Counted from the first letter of the stretch, positions 41,735 through 50,713 are shown. The stretch: DNA of 64,000 bases from Flavobacterium sp. SH_e (GCF_025717045.1 NZ_JAOVZN010000006.1:883372-947371), one strand, 5' to 3'. Notes: generated by a model from the letters alone, not told the origin. Numbers and translations: made by a program.

Positions 41735-41767
41735 TAAAAAAACCTCAAACTATTAGTTTGAGGTTTT
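41735..41767 (-). terminator. Intrinsic terminator of the lipocalin-like gene
   Basis: Stem AAAACCTCAAAC / GTTTGAGGTTTT with a five-base loop and a T run on the minus strand, 24 bases after the lipocalin stop. Confidence 0.95.
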
Positions 41768-41790
41768 GGGTAAATTTCAAATTTACTTAA

Positions 41791-42225
41791 TTATTTTTTC
41801 TTAAATACAGAAACAGCACTTAATGTTACGCCTTCTTCTGTGTATGTAGATTTTACTTTTAATGTGCTACCGCTTAATTCTAAGATATCAACTTTAACCT
41901 CTTCATCGCTATATTTAAGAGTTAAAGTGTTTCCATCTTTTTTCCAAGTACCGTCTTCAGTATAAGTGCTACATTCTGAATCCCAAAATTCTGACGTAAC
42001 GTCTACGAATTTTGCATCGCTAGTAAAGGTCATTGATGGGATTTCGCAACCTCCTTCATTATCATAAGGCTGTAAAACTTCTTGACCGTTAATAATTACT
42101 CCTTGGTGAGTAACTTCCCATTTTCCTTCAATTGATGCGTTCTTGTTATCGTCATCACTACTACAAGATACAGCTGTTAAACCTAATGTCAATACTGACA
42201 CGAAAAGAATACTTAGTTTTTTCAT
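41791..42225 (-). CDS. Lipocalin-like lipoprotein
   Basis: A 144-residue lipoprotein with signal ending LTAVSC (lipid Cys21) followed by SSDDDNKN, a Bacteroidota surface-export-type acidic run. The mature part is a lipocalin-like beta barrel of the type IEGKWEVTHQG...WKKDGNTLTLKY frequent in this phylum. A single Cys pair (GGCEIPSM, DSECSTY) may form a disulfide. A promoter box TATTTTTG is on the minus strand at 42266-42259. Ligand and role are unknown. Confidence 0.85.
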   Translation of the reverse strand: MKKLSILFVSVLTLGLTAVSCSSDDDNKNASIEGKWEVTHQGVIINGQEVLQPYDNEGGCEIPSMTFTSDAKFVDVTSEFWDSECSTYTEDGTWKKDGNTLTLKYSDEEVKVDILELSGSTLKVKSTYTEEGVTLSAVSVFKKK

Positions 42226-42389
42226 TTTTGGTGGATTTTATTTGTTAAATGTCGTTAACAAAAATAGAATCTTTTTTGAGAAAAACTAACGGTTAAAATA
42301 AGTTTTTTCGTAATTTTTTAACATTAATTTATAATTTACTGATTATCAGGCAGGCATTTCAAATTTAATTTGGTACAGCTTTTCTTTCA

Positions 42390-43067
42390 TTACCTTCCAA
42401 TTTGCCAACTGTAACCTTTTACACTTGGAATATAAGCTGAACGACCAATTATTACTAAGTTATTATAGACTTTTCTATTGTATTTAATGCCAATAGCATT
42501 TCCAGAAGTATACATTTTATTGGCCTTAAAGACTACTTTCATTTTGCCGTCTTCAAGTTCTGCGTCGGATACTTTTTCAACAAACCATGTTGATTGCCAT
42601 TTCACGGCCAATTCATTTTCTGCTGTTTTTGTTACACTTTTTACTAGTTTAACGGCTTCTTCTGGAATTTCAAAGTTTTCTGTAAGCTGTTTTTGAGTCA
42701 TGGTTTGACCCATTTTGCATTTCTCTAATATTTTTCGAAGATTAACAAAACTCATTAGTTTGTCGTTAACTTCTTTTTTTACGTTTGAAGGATTTACAGT
42801 TTTAGGTGCAGTATGTTGAATCGGAGTTTTGATTTCGAGATCATTTTTAACTGCAAAAATTTCTCTTTTATCAATCCGTTTTTTACTCTTAATTTCTTTT
42901 GGAGCAGTAATATTTTTTGATGAGATTTTGGGGTTTATTTTTACAGCAGCAGGCTTAAGTTTATTCATTGACTGAATTTCTTTTTTAGGCTGTTTTTTTT
43001 CTTCATTGCCACAACTGAAAAACAAATAGGTAATTGATAATAAAATAATTAAGCTAAGTTTTTTCAT
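42390..43067 (-). CDS. Hypothetical lipoprotein
   Basis: A 225-residue lipoprotein (signal ending LFFSC, lipid Cys19). Residues 20-100 are Lys/Pro-rich and probably disordered, typical of a spacer reaching through the periplasm. The C-terminal part from about 105 is a small mixed domain (VNLRKILEKCKMGQTMTQ, AENELAVKWQSTWFVEKV, SYIPSVKGYSW-like ending). I do not recognise the family. It begins 14 bases after the queuosine-precursor transporter, so the two are likely one transcript, though no shared function is apparent. Confidence 0.7.
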   Translation of the reverse strand: MKKLSLIILLSITYLFFSCGNEEKKQPKKEIQSMNKLKPAAVKINPKISSKNITAPKEIKSKKRIDKREIFAVKNDLEIKTPIQHTAPKTVNPSNVKKEVNDKLMSFVNLRKILEKCKMGQTMTQKQLTENFEIPEEAVKLVKSVTKTAENELAVKWQSTWFVEKVSDAELEDGKMKVVFKANKMYTSGNAIGIKYNRKVYNNLVIIGRSAYIPSVKGYSWQIGR

Positions 43068-43081
43068 GATCCCAAATATTT

Positions 43082-43744
43082 TTATTCTTTTTTAGAATGA
43101 TCTTCGTCTAAATATTTTTTAATCAAATGATGCCCTAAATAAATTGCAGGCGTTAATAAGATTGCAATTGCCAGTTTAAATGTATATCCTATTAATCCAG
43201 AAGATATAAAGGTGTCAAAATCAATTTTTCCAGGAAGCCAAAAAGCAATTCCTAATACAATAAATGAATCAAATAATTGTGAAATTACTGTAGAACCTGT
43301 TGCTCTTAGCCATATTTTCTTTTCGCCTGTTCTGTTTTTAAAAAACCAGAATATCCAAACATCAATGAGTTGCGAAGCCATAAAGGCAATAAGGCTTCCA
43401 AAAATAATCCACATACTCTGTCCAAAAACTGCTTGAAACTGTTGATCATTTACAGGACTAATTCCTTTTGCTGCAGGAATTGTCATTGCCATAAATAAAA
43501 TTAAAAAGGCATATGCAATTAAACAGGCTGTTATAAAAGAAAGTTTTTTTACCCCTTTTTCACCAAAATGATCATTAATCAAATCGGTAGTTAGAAACAC
43601 AATTGGCCAAGGTAAAATTCCTATACTCATTACAAAGGGCCCAATTTGAATTAGCTTTCCTCCAATTAACTCAGCAACAACGGCATTGGTTATAAATATT
43701 CCTGCTAAAATTACAAAAACAATTTCTTTTCGAGTCTTAAACAT
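43082..43744 (-). CDS. Queuosine precursor transporter (YhhQ/COG1738)
   Basis: A 220-residue inner-membrane protein with about six helices of the VUT/YhhQ family that imports preQ0/preQ1 or queuine. Signatures are FITNAVVAELIGGKLI, WPIVFLTTDLINDHFGEKGVKK, and SQLIDVWIFWFFKNRTGEKKIWLRATGSTVISQLFDSFIV. No preQ1 riboswitch is recognisable upstream, and no que or tgt gene is near. It leads a two-gene unit with the lipoprotein at 42390. Confidence 0.9.
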   Translation of the reverse strand: MFKTRKEIVFVILAGIFITNAVVAELIGGKLIQIGPFVMSIGILPWPIVFLTTDLINDHFGEKGVKKLSFITACLIAYAFLILFMAMTIPAAKGISPVNDQQFQAVFGQSMWIIFGSLIAFMASQLIDVWIFWFFKNRTGEKKIWLRATGSTVISQLFDSFIVLGIAFWLPGKIDFDTFISSGLIGYTFKLAIAILLTPAIYLGHHLIKKYLDEDHSKKE

Positions 43745-43914
43745 TTTTATTTTGGATATTGATATTTCAAAAATAAGCTATTTCTTTTTAAATTTTTGAA
43801 GCTGATCTGTTTTTATAATAGAGCCGAATTTGAAGTTTGCTCTTGATTGGTTAATTTTGGGATTCTGACGTTATTTTTTGGAATAATTGAACAGAAATAA
43901 TTAATGCATTTATT

Positions 43915-45978
43915 ATGAAAACAGAATCAAATTTAGATAATCCATTGTTAAAAGATTGGTCAGGACCTTATGGTGGAGTTCCAGATTTTAACTCATATAA
44001 AGTTTCAGATTTTAAGCTAGCAATAGAATTTGCTATTAAGGAAAAATTAGATGAAATAGACGCAATTGCAAATAATCCTGAAGCACCTACTTTCGATAAT
44101 ACAATTAAGGCTTTGGAACTTTCTGGGGAGAAATTGGATCGAATTCATGCTATTTACGGTATTTATAGATCGAATCTCAGTACTCCCGAATTTAATGTAG
44201 TTGATACAGAAATGTCGCCAAAATTGGCTGAGATAAACGATAAATTATATCAAAACGGAAGGTTGTTTTCGAGAATTGAATCTTTGTATAAATCAGAGGG
44301 AAAGAAGGATTTAGACAAAGAACAACAGCGTTTGCTTTGGCTTTATTATACTGATTTTGTTAGAGAAGGAGCGGAATTAAACGAACAGGAAAAAGAGAAA
44401 GTTGCGAAGATTAATCAAGAACTGGCAACGCTTTTTACATCATTTAGTCAAAAATTGTTGGCTGAAGAAAACGATCAGTACATAAAATTAGAAACAGAAG
44501 CTGATTTTGATGGTCTTCCGGAAGAATTTAAGAATGCAGCTATTGCTGAAGCAAAAGAAAGAAATCTCAATATTTTAGGATGTATTGGAAATACGAGATC
44601 TTCAATAGAGCCATTTTTGACTTTCTCAAACAGAAGAAATTTAAGAGAAAAAGCTTTTGAAATTTTTGTAAAAAGAGGCGATAATAAGAATGAAAATGAT
44701 ACAAATGAAACATTGGTATCCATTCTAAAATTGAGAGCGGAAAAGGCAAAAATATTAGGCTTTGATAATTTTGCTCAATGGAGTTTGTCAAATAAAATGG
44801 CAAAAGATCCTCAGAAAACATTAGAGTTAATGGAGTCTGTTTGGAAGCCTGCGGTTGAAAAAGTAAAAAATGATGTTTCGGCAATGCAGGAAATGGTTGA
44901 TCGAGAAGGTGGAAACTTTAAAATCCAGCCTTGGGATTACCGATTTTATGCAGAAAAAGTCAGAAAAGCACAATATGATTTAGATCAAAATGAAATAAAA
45001 CAATATCTGCAATTAGAGAATTTGCGCGAAGGAATGTTCTGGACAGCTGGAGAATTGTTTGATTTAGGATTTAAACAACTATTTGATGTTCCGGTTTATC
45101 ATGCCGATGTTCGTGTTTGGGAAGTAAATAACAGAACTACTGGAGAACCAATAGGATTGTGGTATTTCGATCCATATGCGCGTGTTGGTAAACGTTCAGG
45201 TGCGTGGATGAATTCACACAGGGATCAGCAGAAAATAAATGGAAAAACGCTTCCAATTGTATCGAATAACTGTAATTTTATTAAAGGAAATAGTAAGGAG
45301 CCAGTTTTAATTTCATGGGATGATGCAACTACTTTGTTTCATGAATTCGGTCATGCACTTCATGGATTATGTTCAAATGTGACATATCCAAGTCTTTCTG
45401 GGACTTCAGTTGCAAGAGATTATGTTGAATTTCCATCTCAGCTTTTAGAACATTGGCTGGCTGTTCCAGAAGTTCTAAATAAATTTGCGCTTCATTATAA
45501 AACGAATGAACCTTTATCTCAGTCTTTAGTTGAAAGAATAGGGAAGGCGGCTAATTTTAATGAAGGTTTTGCAACAGTAGAAACGATTTCAAGTTCTTTT
45601 GTTGATATGAAATTACATTTAACAACAGAAACAGTTGATCCAGATGCATTTGAAGATAAAATTTTAAATGAAATTAATATGCCTGCTGAAATTGTAATGA
45701 GGCATAGAATTCCGCAATTCGCCCATATTTTTTCAAGTGATGGATATGCGGCAGGTTATTACAGTTATTTATGGGCAGATGTCATTAATGCAGATGCTTA
45801 CGAAGCTTTTCTAGAAGGAAACGGACCTTTTGACAAGAAAGTTTCTGAACGTCTTTACAAAGCAGTTTTAAGCGTTGGAAATACGATTGATAATGAAGAA
45901 ATGTACGAGAATTTCAGAGGGCAAGCTCCAAAATCAGATGCATTGATGCGAGCAAGAAATTTTCCAGTTGAAAGTTAG
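43915..45978 (+). CDS. M3 family oligopeptidase (oligopeptidase A / Dcp type)
   Basis: Zinc metallopeptidase that cleaves short peptides. The 687-residue, mostly helical protein has the active-site HEFGHALHGL (His-Glu-x-x-His) and the third ligand Glu downstream in NEGFATVETISSS. There is no signal peptide (MKTESNLDNPLLKDWSGPYGGVPDF), so it acts in the cytosol on peptides from protein or signal-peptide turnover. Length matches PrlC/Dcp. It is a single-gene unit bounded by a bidirectional terminator. Confidence 0.95.
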   Translation: MKTESNLDNPLLKDWSGPYGGVPDFNSYKVSDFKLAIEFAIKEKLDEIDAIANNPEAPTFDNTIKALELSGEKLDRIHAIYGIYRSNLSTPEFNVVDTEMSPKLAEINDKLYQNGRLFSRIESLYKSEGKKDLDKEQQRLLWLYYTDFVREGAELNEQEKEKVAKINQELATLFTSFSQKLLAEENDQYIKLETEADFDGLPEEFKNAAIAEAKERNLNILGCIGNTRSSIEPFLTFSNRRNLREKAFEIFVKRGDNKNENDTNETLVSILKLRAEKAKILGFDNFAQWSLSNKMAKDPQKTLELMESVWKPAVEKVKNDVSAMQEMVDREGGNFKIQPWDYRFYAEKVRKAQYDLDQNEIKQYLQLENLREGMFWTAGELFDLGFKQLFDVPVYHADVRVWEVNNRTTGEPIGLWYFDPYARVGKRSGAWMNSHRDQQKINGKTLPIVSNNCNFIKGNSKEPVLISWDDATTLFHEFGHALHGLCSNVTYPSLSGTSVARDYVEFPSQLLEHWLAVPEVLNKFALHYKTNEPLSQSLVERIGKAANFNEGFATVETISSSFVDMKLHLTTETVDPDAFEDKILNEINMPAEIVMRHRIPQFAHIFSSDGYAAGYYSYLWADVINADAYEAFLEGNGPFDKKVSERLYKAVLSVGNTIDNEEMYENFRGQAPKSDALMRARNFPVES

Positions 45979-45994
45979 TTTTATATGAAAATAA

Positions 45995-46028
45995 AAAAAG
46001 CCCGAATACATAAATATTCGGGCTTTTT
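45995..46028. terminator. Bidirectional intrinsic terminator (M3 peptidase / tsf)
   Basis: Stem AAAAAGCCCGAATA / TATTCGGGCTTTTT with a six-base loop between convergent genes. Confidence 0.96.
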
Positions 46029-46048
46029 AATATTGAAAAAATAATATA

Positions 46049-47011
46049 TTAACCTAAAGTAACTCTTTTGAAACCTGTAATTTCAACATTGAATCCTTTT
46101 ACGTAATCACCAACTTTTTTACTATCATCTTTAATGAAGTTTTGATCAAGTAAAGCTTTTTCTTGATCTAAAGTAGTGTTGTCAGAAATGAAACGTTGAA
46201 CTTTTCCTGGAAGAATTTTGTCCCAGATTTGCTCTGGTTTACCTTCAGCTTTTAATTCAGCTTTAGCATCTTCTTCTGCTTGTTTGATAACTTCAGGAGT
46301 TAATTGAGAGAAAGAGATGTATTTAGGAACATTTTTTAAAGTTTTTCCTAAACGTTTTGCTTCTTCATTGTCTTTTTCAATTACAGCAATACGAGCAGCA
46401 AGTTCAGATTCAACGAAAGCAGGATCAAAATCTTTGTAAGATAAAGTATCAGCTCCCATAGAAGCAACTTGCATAGAGATGTCTTTTGTTAAAGCTTCAG
46501 CGTTAGCAACTGGAGCAGAAATTGCTGTTAAAGCAGCAATTTTGTTAACGTGAACATAAGATCCAACGAAAGCACCTTCTAAAATTTCGAAACCACCGAT
46601 TTCGATTTTTTCACCGATAACACCAGTTTGCTCGATTAATTTTTCAGCAACAGTAATTCCGTTGAAATCAGAAGCTAATAATTCTTCTTTAGTAGAGAAG
46701 TTGATAGCTCTTTCAACTAAATCTTTAGCTAAAGTTACGAAAGCTTCATTTTTACCTACGAAGTCAGTTTCGCAGTTTAAAGTGATGATAGCTCCTTTAG
46801 TGTTGTCTGCATTGATAAAAGAAACAGCAGCTCCTTCAGAAGACTCACGGTCAGAACGGTTAGCAGCAACTTTTTGTCCTTTTTCTCTAAGAATTTGGAT
46901 CGCTTTATCGAAATCCCCTTCAGCTTCAACTAAAGCTTTTTTACAGTCCATCATTCCGGCACCTGTAGATTGTCTTAATTTATTTACGTCTGCAGCAGTA
47001 ATTGTTGCCAT
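46049..47011 (-). CDS. tsf: Elongation factor Ts
   Basis: Guanine-nucleotide exchange factor for EF-Tu. The 320-residue protein starts with the UBA-like MATITAADVNKLRQSTGAGMMDCKKAL, followed by the core ITLNCETDFVGKNEAFV and ISMQVASMGADTLS. It carries an insertion in the core domain (around residues 200-275, with KRLGKTLKNVPKYISF), usual for Bacteroidota. It follows rpsB with a 140-base gap containing TTCCAAA-type word repeats. Confidence 0.97.
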   Translation of the reverse strand: MATITAADVNKLRQSTGAGMMDCKKALVEAEGDFDKAIQILREKGQKVAANRSDRESSEGAAVSFINADNTKGAIITLNCETDFVGKNEAFVTLAKDLVERAINFSTKEELLASDFNGITVAEKLIEQTGVIGEKIEIGGFEILEGAFVGSYVHVNKIAALTAISAPVANAEALTKDISMQVASMGADTLSYKDFDPAFVESELAARIAVIEKDNEEAKRLGKTLKNVPKYISFSQLTPEVIKQAEEDAKAELKAEGKPEQIWDKILPGKVQRFISDNTTLDQEKALLDQNFIKDDSKKVGDYVKGFNVEITGFKRVTLG

Positions 47012-47046
47012 AATATTTTAAGTTTTAATGTGTTTAAAAGTAAAAA

Positions 47047-47151
47047 ATTCCAGCTTTTAAATCCCAAACTCCAATTTTAATAAATTATCAACATAACGTT
47101 TTTAATTCTGGTTGGATTTTGGAATTTAAAATTTGGAATTTAAATTTTGAT
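47047..47151. repeat. TTCCAAA / TTTGGAA word repeats in the rpsB-tsf gap
   Basis: Words such as TTTTGGAATTTAAAATTTGG and CCCAAACTCCAATTTT lie in the operon gap and could pair in the RNA. Same family as at 20397 and 32398. Confidence 0.6.
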
Positions 47152-47916
47152 TTATTCTTCAGTTGCAGGAGCAGCTTCAGCTTCAACAGCAGGAGCTTCT
47201 TCAGCAGCTTCAACTTCTTTTTCAGCACCTCTGTCAGAAAGACCTTCGATTACTGCAGTAGTTACTAAAGATAAAATTTTGTCAATTGATTTAGAAGCGT
47301 CATCATTTGCAGGAATCACGTAATCAACCTCTCTTGGGTCAGAATTCGTATCAACCATTGCGAAAACTGGAATGTTTAATTTTTGAGCTTCTTTTATTGC
47401 GATGTGTTCAGCTTTGATATCTACTACGAACAATGCTGCAGGTAGTCTAGACATATCAGCAATTGAACCTAAGTTTTTCTCTAATTTAGCACGTAGACGA
47501 TCAACTTGTAAACGTTCTTTTTTAGAAAGTGTGTTGAAAGTACCATCTTTCTTCATTTTATCGATAGAAGACATTTTTTTAACTGCCTTTCTGATAGTTA
47601 CGAAGTTAGTCAACATACCACCTGGCCATCTTTCAGTGATGTAAGGCATGTTTGCTGCTTTTGCTTTATCAGCAACGATGTCTTTTGCTTGTTTTTTGGT
47701 AGCTACGAATAAGATTTTTCTACCTGATGCAGCGATTTTTTTCAAAGCTTCGTTAGCCTCTTCAATTTTAGCTGCAGTTTTATATAGATTGATAATGTGA
47801 ATACCATTACGCTCCATATAAATGTAAGGAGCCATGTTTGGATCCCATTTTCTAGTCATGTGTCCGAAGTGAACACCTGCTTCTAGTAATTCTTTTACTT
47901 CTATTTTGTTTGCCAT
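47152..47916 (-). CDS. rpsB: 30S ribosomal protein S2
   Basis: Small-subunit protein needed for S1 recruitment and mRNA binding. The 254-residue protein shows LLEAGVHFGHMTRKWDPNMAPYIY, WPGGMLTNFVTIRKAVKK, and AIKEAQKLNIPVFAMVDTNSDP; the C-terminus is an Ala/Glu-rich tail (EAEAAPATEE) typical of Bacteroidota S2. It forms an operon with rplM, rpsI and tsf and is preceded by a 176-base leader containing a long hairpin. Confidence 0.98.
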   Translation of the reverse strand: MANKIEVKELLEAGVHFGHMTRKWDPNMAPYIYMERNGIHIINLYKTAAKIEEANEALKKIAASGRKILFVATKKQAKDIVADKAKAANMPYITERWPGGMLTNFVTIRKAVKKMSSIDKMKKDGTFNTLSKKERLQVDRLRAKLEKNLGSIADMSRLPAALFVVDIKAEHIAIKEAQKLNIPVFAMVDTNSDPREVDYVIPANDDASKSIDKILSLVTTAVIEGLSDRGAEKEVEAAEEAPAVEAEAAPATEE

Positions 47917-47942
47917 TTTTGTACTAGTTTACGTTCTGTTGA

Positions 47943-47993
47943 TTAGCAATGTATAAATGGCGATTTCTCTGGCTTTATACATTTAGATGCTAA
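47943..47993 (-). promoter_or_regulatory. Structured leader hairpin of rpsB
   Basis: Perfect 10-nt arms AATGTATAAA (47948-47957) and TTTATACATT (47974-47983) with a 16-base loop, extended across a bulge by TTAGC (47943-47947) and GCTAA (47989-47993). It ends 26 bases before the rpsB start codon and could serve in S2 feedback control. Structure is seen; function is inferred. Confidence 0.55.
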
Positions 47994-48092
47994 ACTATAT
48001 CCTACCTCGATAGGAGAGCAACAATAACTGTGTTTTTTAATTTCAATAAATAATTGATAATGTCTTGTCCCATCTGAACAAGACAGGTAATA

Positions 48093-48479
48093 TTAACGTT
48101 TAGAGAATTGGAATCTCTTACGAGCTTTCTTCTGACCGAATTTCTTACGTTCAACCATTCTTGGGTCTCTTGTTAATAAACCTTCTGGTTTAAGGATAGC
48201 TCTGTTTTCAGCGTTAACTTCACACATTACGCGTGCTAATGCCATTCTTACAGCTTCTGCCTGACCAGTTGTACCACCTCCGTAAACGTTTACTTTTACG
48301 TCAAAGTTACTAGCGTTTTCTGTCATAGAAAGCGGTTGTAAAACTTTGTATTGTAAAGTTGCAGTTGGAAAGTAAGTTGCGAATTCTTTTTTGTTTACAG
48401 TGATGTTTCCAGTTCCTTCAGAAACGTATACACGTGCAACAGCGGTTTTTCTTCTACCGATTTTGTGAATAACTCCCAT
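48093..48479 (-). CDS. rpsI: 30S ribosomal protein S9
   Basis: A 128-residue S9 protein with IGRRKTAVARVYVSEGTGNITVN, the conserved GGGTTGQAEAVRMALAR, and the basic C-terminus KKARKRFQFSKR that contacts P-site tRNA. Its ATG overlaps the rplM stop by one base (TAATG), so the two are coupled as in almost all bacteria. Confidence 0.98.
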   Translation of the reverse strand: MGVIHKIGRRKTAVARVYVSEGTGNITVNKKEFATYFPTATLQYKVLQPLSMTENASNFDVKVNVYGGGTTGQAEAVRMALARVMCEVNAENRAILKPEGLLTRDPRMVERKKFGQKKARKRFQFSKR

Positions 48480-48934
48480 TACTTAAGATCATTTAGGTTA
48501 ACAGTTCTAGGTTTTTGAGCTCCGTGAGTGTGCTCAGATCCTACAACAACATTTAGATTTCTAAAAAGTTCAGCTCCTAATTTGTTTTTAGGTAACATAC
48601 CTTTTACAGCTTTTTCTACTAATAATGCAGGGTTTTTAGCTTGCAATACTTTAGCAGTTAAAGTTCTTTGTCCTCCTGGGTAACCTGTATGACGCATGTA
48701 AATTTTGTCATTCAATTTTGTACCTGTAAGGTTAATTTTCTCTGAGTTGATAACAATTACGTTATCTCCACAGTCAACGTGCGGTGTGTAACTTGGCTTG
48801 TACTTACCTCTTAAGATCATTGCAACTTTAGAAGCAAGACGTCCTAAGTTATGACCTTCAGCGTCAACAACAATCCACTCTTTAGTTACAGTGGCTTTGC
48901 TAGCTGAAACTGTTTTGTAGCTTAATGCGTCCAT
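48479..48934 (-). CDS. rplM: 50S ribosomal protein L13
   Basis: Early-assembly large-subunit protein of 151 residues: WIVVDAEGHNLGRLASKVAMILRGKYKPSYTPHVDCGDNVIVINSEK is split by family features YMRHTGYPGGQ and VKGMLPKNKLG. It is first in the operon rplM-rpsI-rpsB-tsf and has a full-consensus promoter directly upstream, with an inverted repeat near the transcription start. Confidence 0.98.
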   Translation of the reverse strand: MDALSYKTVSASKATVTKEWIVVDAEGHNLGRLASKVAMILRGKYKPSYTPHVDCGDNVIVINSEKINLTGTKLNDKIYMRHTGYPGGQRTLTAKVLQAKNPALLVEKAVKGMLPKNKLGAELFRNLNVVVGSEHTHGAQKPRTVNLNDLK

Positions 48935-48957
48935 AATATTATTTTAATTAAACATTC

Positions 48958-49007
48958 CATCCCCAATAAAGGGGATGCAAAAGTACAATTAATTATTTTA
49001 AAACCAA
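48958..49007 (-). promoter_or_regulatory. Promoter and 5' hairpin of rplM
   Basis: On the minus strand TTG (49007-49005), exactly 19 bases, then TACTTTTG (48985-48978): full agreement with TTG-N19-TAnnTTTG. Directly after it, CATCCCC and GGGGATG (48958-48977) form a seven-pair inverted repeat with a six-base loop at or just past the start point. Confidence 0.85.
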
Positions 49008-49071
49008 ATACCTGAAAGAATATTTTATCTGCTGAAAATCAGGGGTTATGTTTTTTAATTAATTGATGAAT

Positions 49072-49106
49072 AAAAAAACCGTCTCCACAATAAAGTGAAG
49101 ACGGTT
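49072..49106 (-). terminator. Intrinsic terminator of the ferritin-like pair
   Basis: Stem AACCGTCT / AGACGGTT, extended inside by CAC/GTG, with seven T after it on the minus strand. Confidence 0.9.
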
Positions 49107-49127
49107 AAATATTTAGAAAAAAAGTGA

Positions 49128-49940
49128 CTATACGATAAATATATTAGCGATATCGACCACTTGCTGTGTTGTAAGTGGCTCATCATAAGCTTCGGAGCCT
49201 GCCGCTGCACCAAAAGCAGTTGCAGTATTAAATCCTGCCTGTATTGTTACACCTTCGCCATCGTAAACAGCTTGTGTTGCTGCTGGCATTCCTGCACCTC
49301 TTTCGGAATTAGAAATCCATCCTTTTAAACCTCGCAGTCTTCTAACTTCAGATGCATGACGAGCTTCAACAGAATGAATCTGTAGTGCTGCGGTCAATAA
49401 ATCTGGTGTAGTAATTAAATTGGCGGCCTGTCCTTTATAGGCTCTAACTCCCGTATCCTCGAAAGCTTGTGCTAGTGCTAAAAAGGTCGGGTAATCTCCA
49501 AAAGGATCAAAAGCACCGCCAACAGTAAAGTCAAAAGTGGGTTTAGGAACAAAGTTAGCACTTGCTGTACCGCCTAAGCCTGCAATTAAAAATTTTACAT
49601 GATCAGATTCATGTGCCGCAATCTGTTGAAATACCTTTAAATCACGACCACCATTTTCAGAAGCTGGAATTACGCCAGAATCTAATGCCATCGCGTAAAA
49701 CTCATTTTCAAGATATTCTAAGGTCAAAGCAAATTGTAAAGCTCCAATTGGAGTTGCAGGTGTTGCTGTAATGTCTTGTGCGAAAGCTTTGTTAGCAAGT
49801 GCAGATAATCCAAAAGGGATGGAAGCGAAAGCTAAATTTTTTCCAATATTCCCAAACTTTGAAAAACTGTCTCTTCGAGAACCAGTACTATTCATCAAAT
49901 TATCATCAGTAAAGGATTCTATAAATTTTAAAATGTTCAT
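49128..49940 (-). CDS. Ferritin-like domain protein (exported)
   Basis: A 270-residue member of the Ferritin_2 (DUF-type, desiccation-related Pcc13-62-like) family. A Tat-like or Sec segment is at about residues 33-53 (GNIGKNLAFASIPFGLSAL). The four-helix bundle shows iron-ligand-like residues: LEYLENEFYA, AHESDHVKF (Glu-x2-His), AFEDTGVRAY and SVEARHASEVR (Glu-x2-His). The C-terminal extension has GEGVTIQAGFN. It is encoded 26 bases after a similar protein. Iron or metal storage or stress protection outside the cytosol is likely; activity is not known. Confidence 0.85.
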   Translation of the reverse strand: MNILKFIESFTDDNLMNSTGSRRDSFSKFGNIGKNLAFASIPFGLSALANKAFAQDITATPATPIGALQFALTLEYLENEFYAMALDSGVIPASENGGRDLKVFQQIAAHESDHVKFLIAGLGGTASANFVPKPTFDFTVGGAFDPFGDYPTFLALAQAFEDTGVRAYKGQAANLITTPDLLTAALQIHSVEARHASEVRRLRGLKGWISNSERGAGMPAATQAVYDGEGVTIQAGFNTATAFGAAAGSEAYDEPLTTQQVVDIANIFIV

Positions 49941-49966
49941 AATTTCTAAGTTTTAGCGGTTAAAGA

Positions 49967-50713
49967 TTAAGGCAAGTATTTAGCTGTGAATTTTGTAGTA
50001 ATAAAATTGGCAGCAATTGGCAGTATTTTAGATGGGTCTTTTGCATCATCTAAACCTGTTGACATATTTACAATATCATCTCCAGCAAAATCTTTAGAAT
50101 TCGGATTAATTAAGCTTCTTATTGCAGAGGCATGTCTGGCTTCAACAGAAACAATTTTTCCAGCTAATAACAGGTAGTCCGCTGTTTTAATTAATTTACC
50201 TGCTCCATTATAAGCAGCGACTCCAGTATCTTCTAATGCTTTTGCAGTAGCTAAAACTTCAGTACGGCTGTTAAAGTTTAGGGAACCATAATTAAAGGCT
50301 AAAGTAGGAAGCAGTTGTGAACTCGGATCGGGCAGTGCTCCATTTAAAGCAGCTTTAAAAAAATCTCTATGTACCACTTCGTGATGGTACAAATCGGTTA
50401 AAACTTCTTGTTCAAGACTGCTAAATGCAGTAGTAAAGCTACTGGCATTAACGACTTTTGTATAAAAATCGGCTTCTAGTTGTTCCAGGGCATAGGCATA
50501 CGTTAATACTCCAAAATCTCCAGAACCTAAATCGAAGACACCATTTTTAATTCCCGGCAGAGAAGTGTCTTGCATATTATCATCGTTATCATTGTCGCTG
50601 CAGCCAGCTAGAACCAAACCTGTGGTCACTAATGTTAGTCCACTGAGCTTAAGAAAGCTCCTTCTGCTATTCAGTGAAGGGTCAACTTCATGAATTTTAA
50701 CTTCGTTTTTCAT
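49967..50713 (-). CDS. Ferritin-like domain lipoprotein, Tat-type signal
   Basis: A 248-residue Ferritin_2 protein. The N-terminus has the twin-arginine motif SRRSFLKLSG followed by a hydrophobic stretch and a lipobox (VLAGC, SDNDNDDN after it), suggesting Tat export then lipidation. The bundle contains LEQLEADFYT, YHHEVVHRDFF, ALEDTG and SVEARHAS, the same ligand order as its neighbour. ATG 50713 is used; an earlier TTG at 50719 adds two residues without support. Tat export of a folded, metal-loaded protein fits a ferritin-like fold. The two genes form one operon divergent from a LacI regulator. Confidence 0.87.
   Translation of the reverse strand: MKNEVKIHEVDPSLNSRRSFLKLSGLTLVTTGLVLAGCSDNDNDDNMQDTSLPGIKNGVFDLGSGDFGVLTYAYALEQLEADFYTKVVNASSFTTAFSSLEQEVLTDLYHHEVVHRDFFKAALNGALPDPSSQLLPTLAFNYGSLNFNSRTEVLATAKALEDTGVAAYNGAGKLIKTADYLLLAGKIVSVEARHASAIRSLINPNSKDFAGDDIVNMSTGLDDAKDPSKILPIAANFITTKFTAKYLP

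Noticed and set aside
44475..44884. Open frames antisense to the M3 peptidase gene
   Set aside because: They overlap a well-conserved gene and resemble no protein family.
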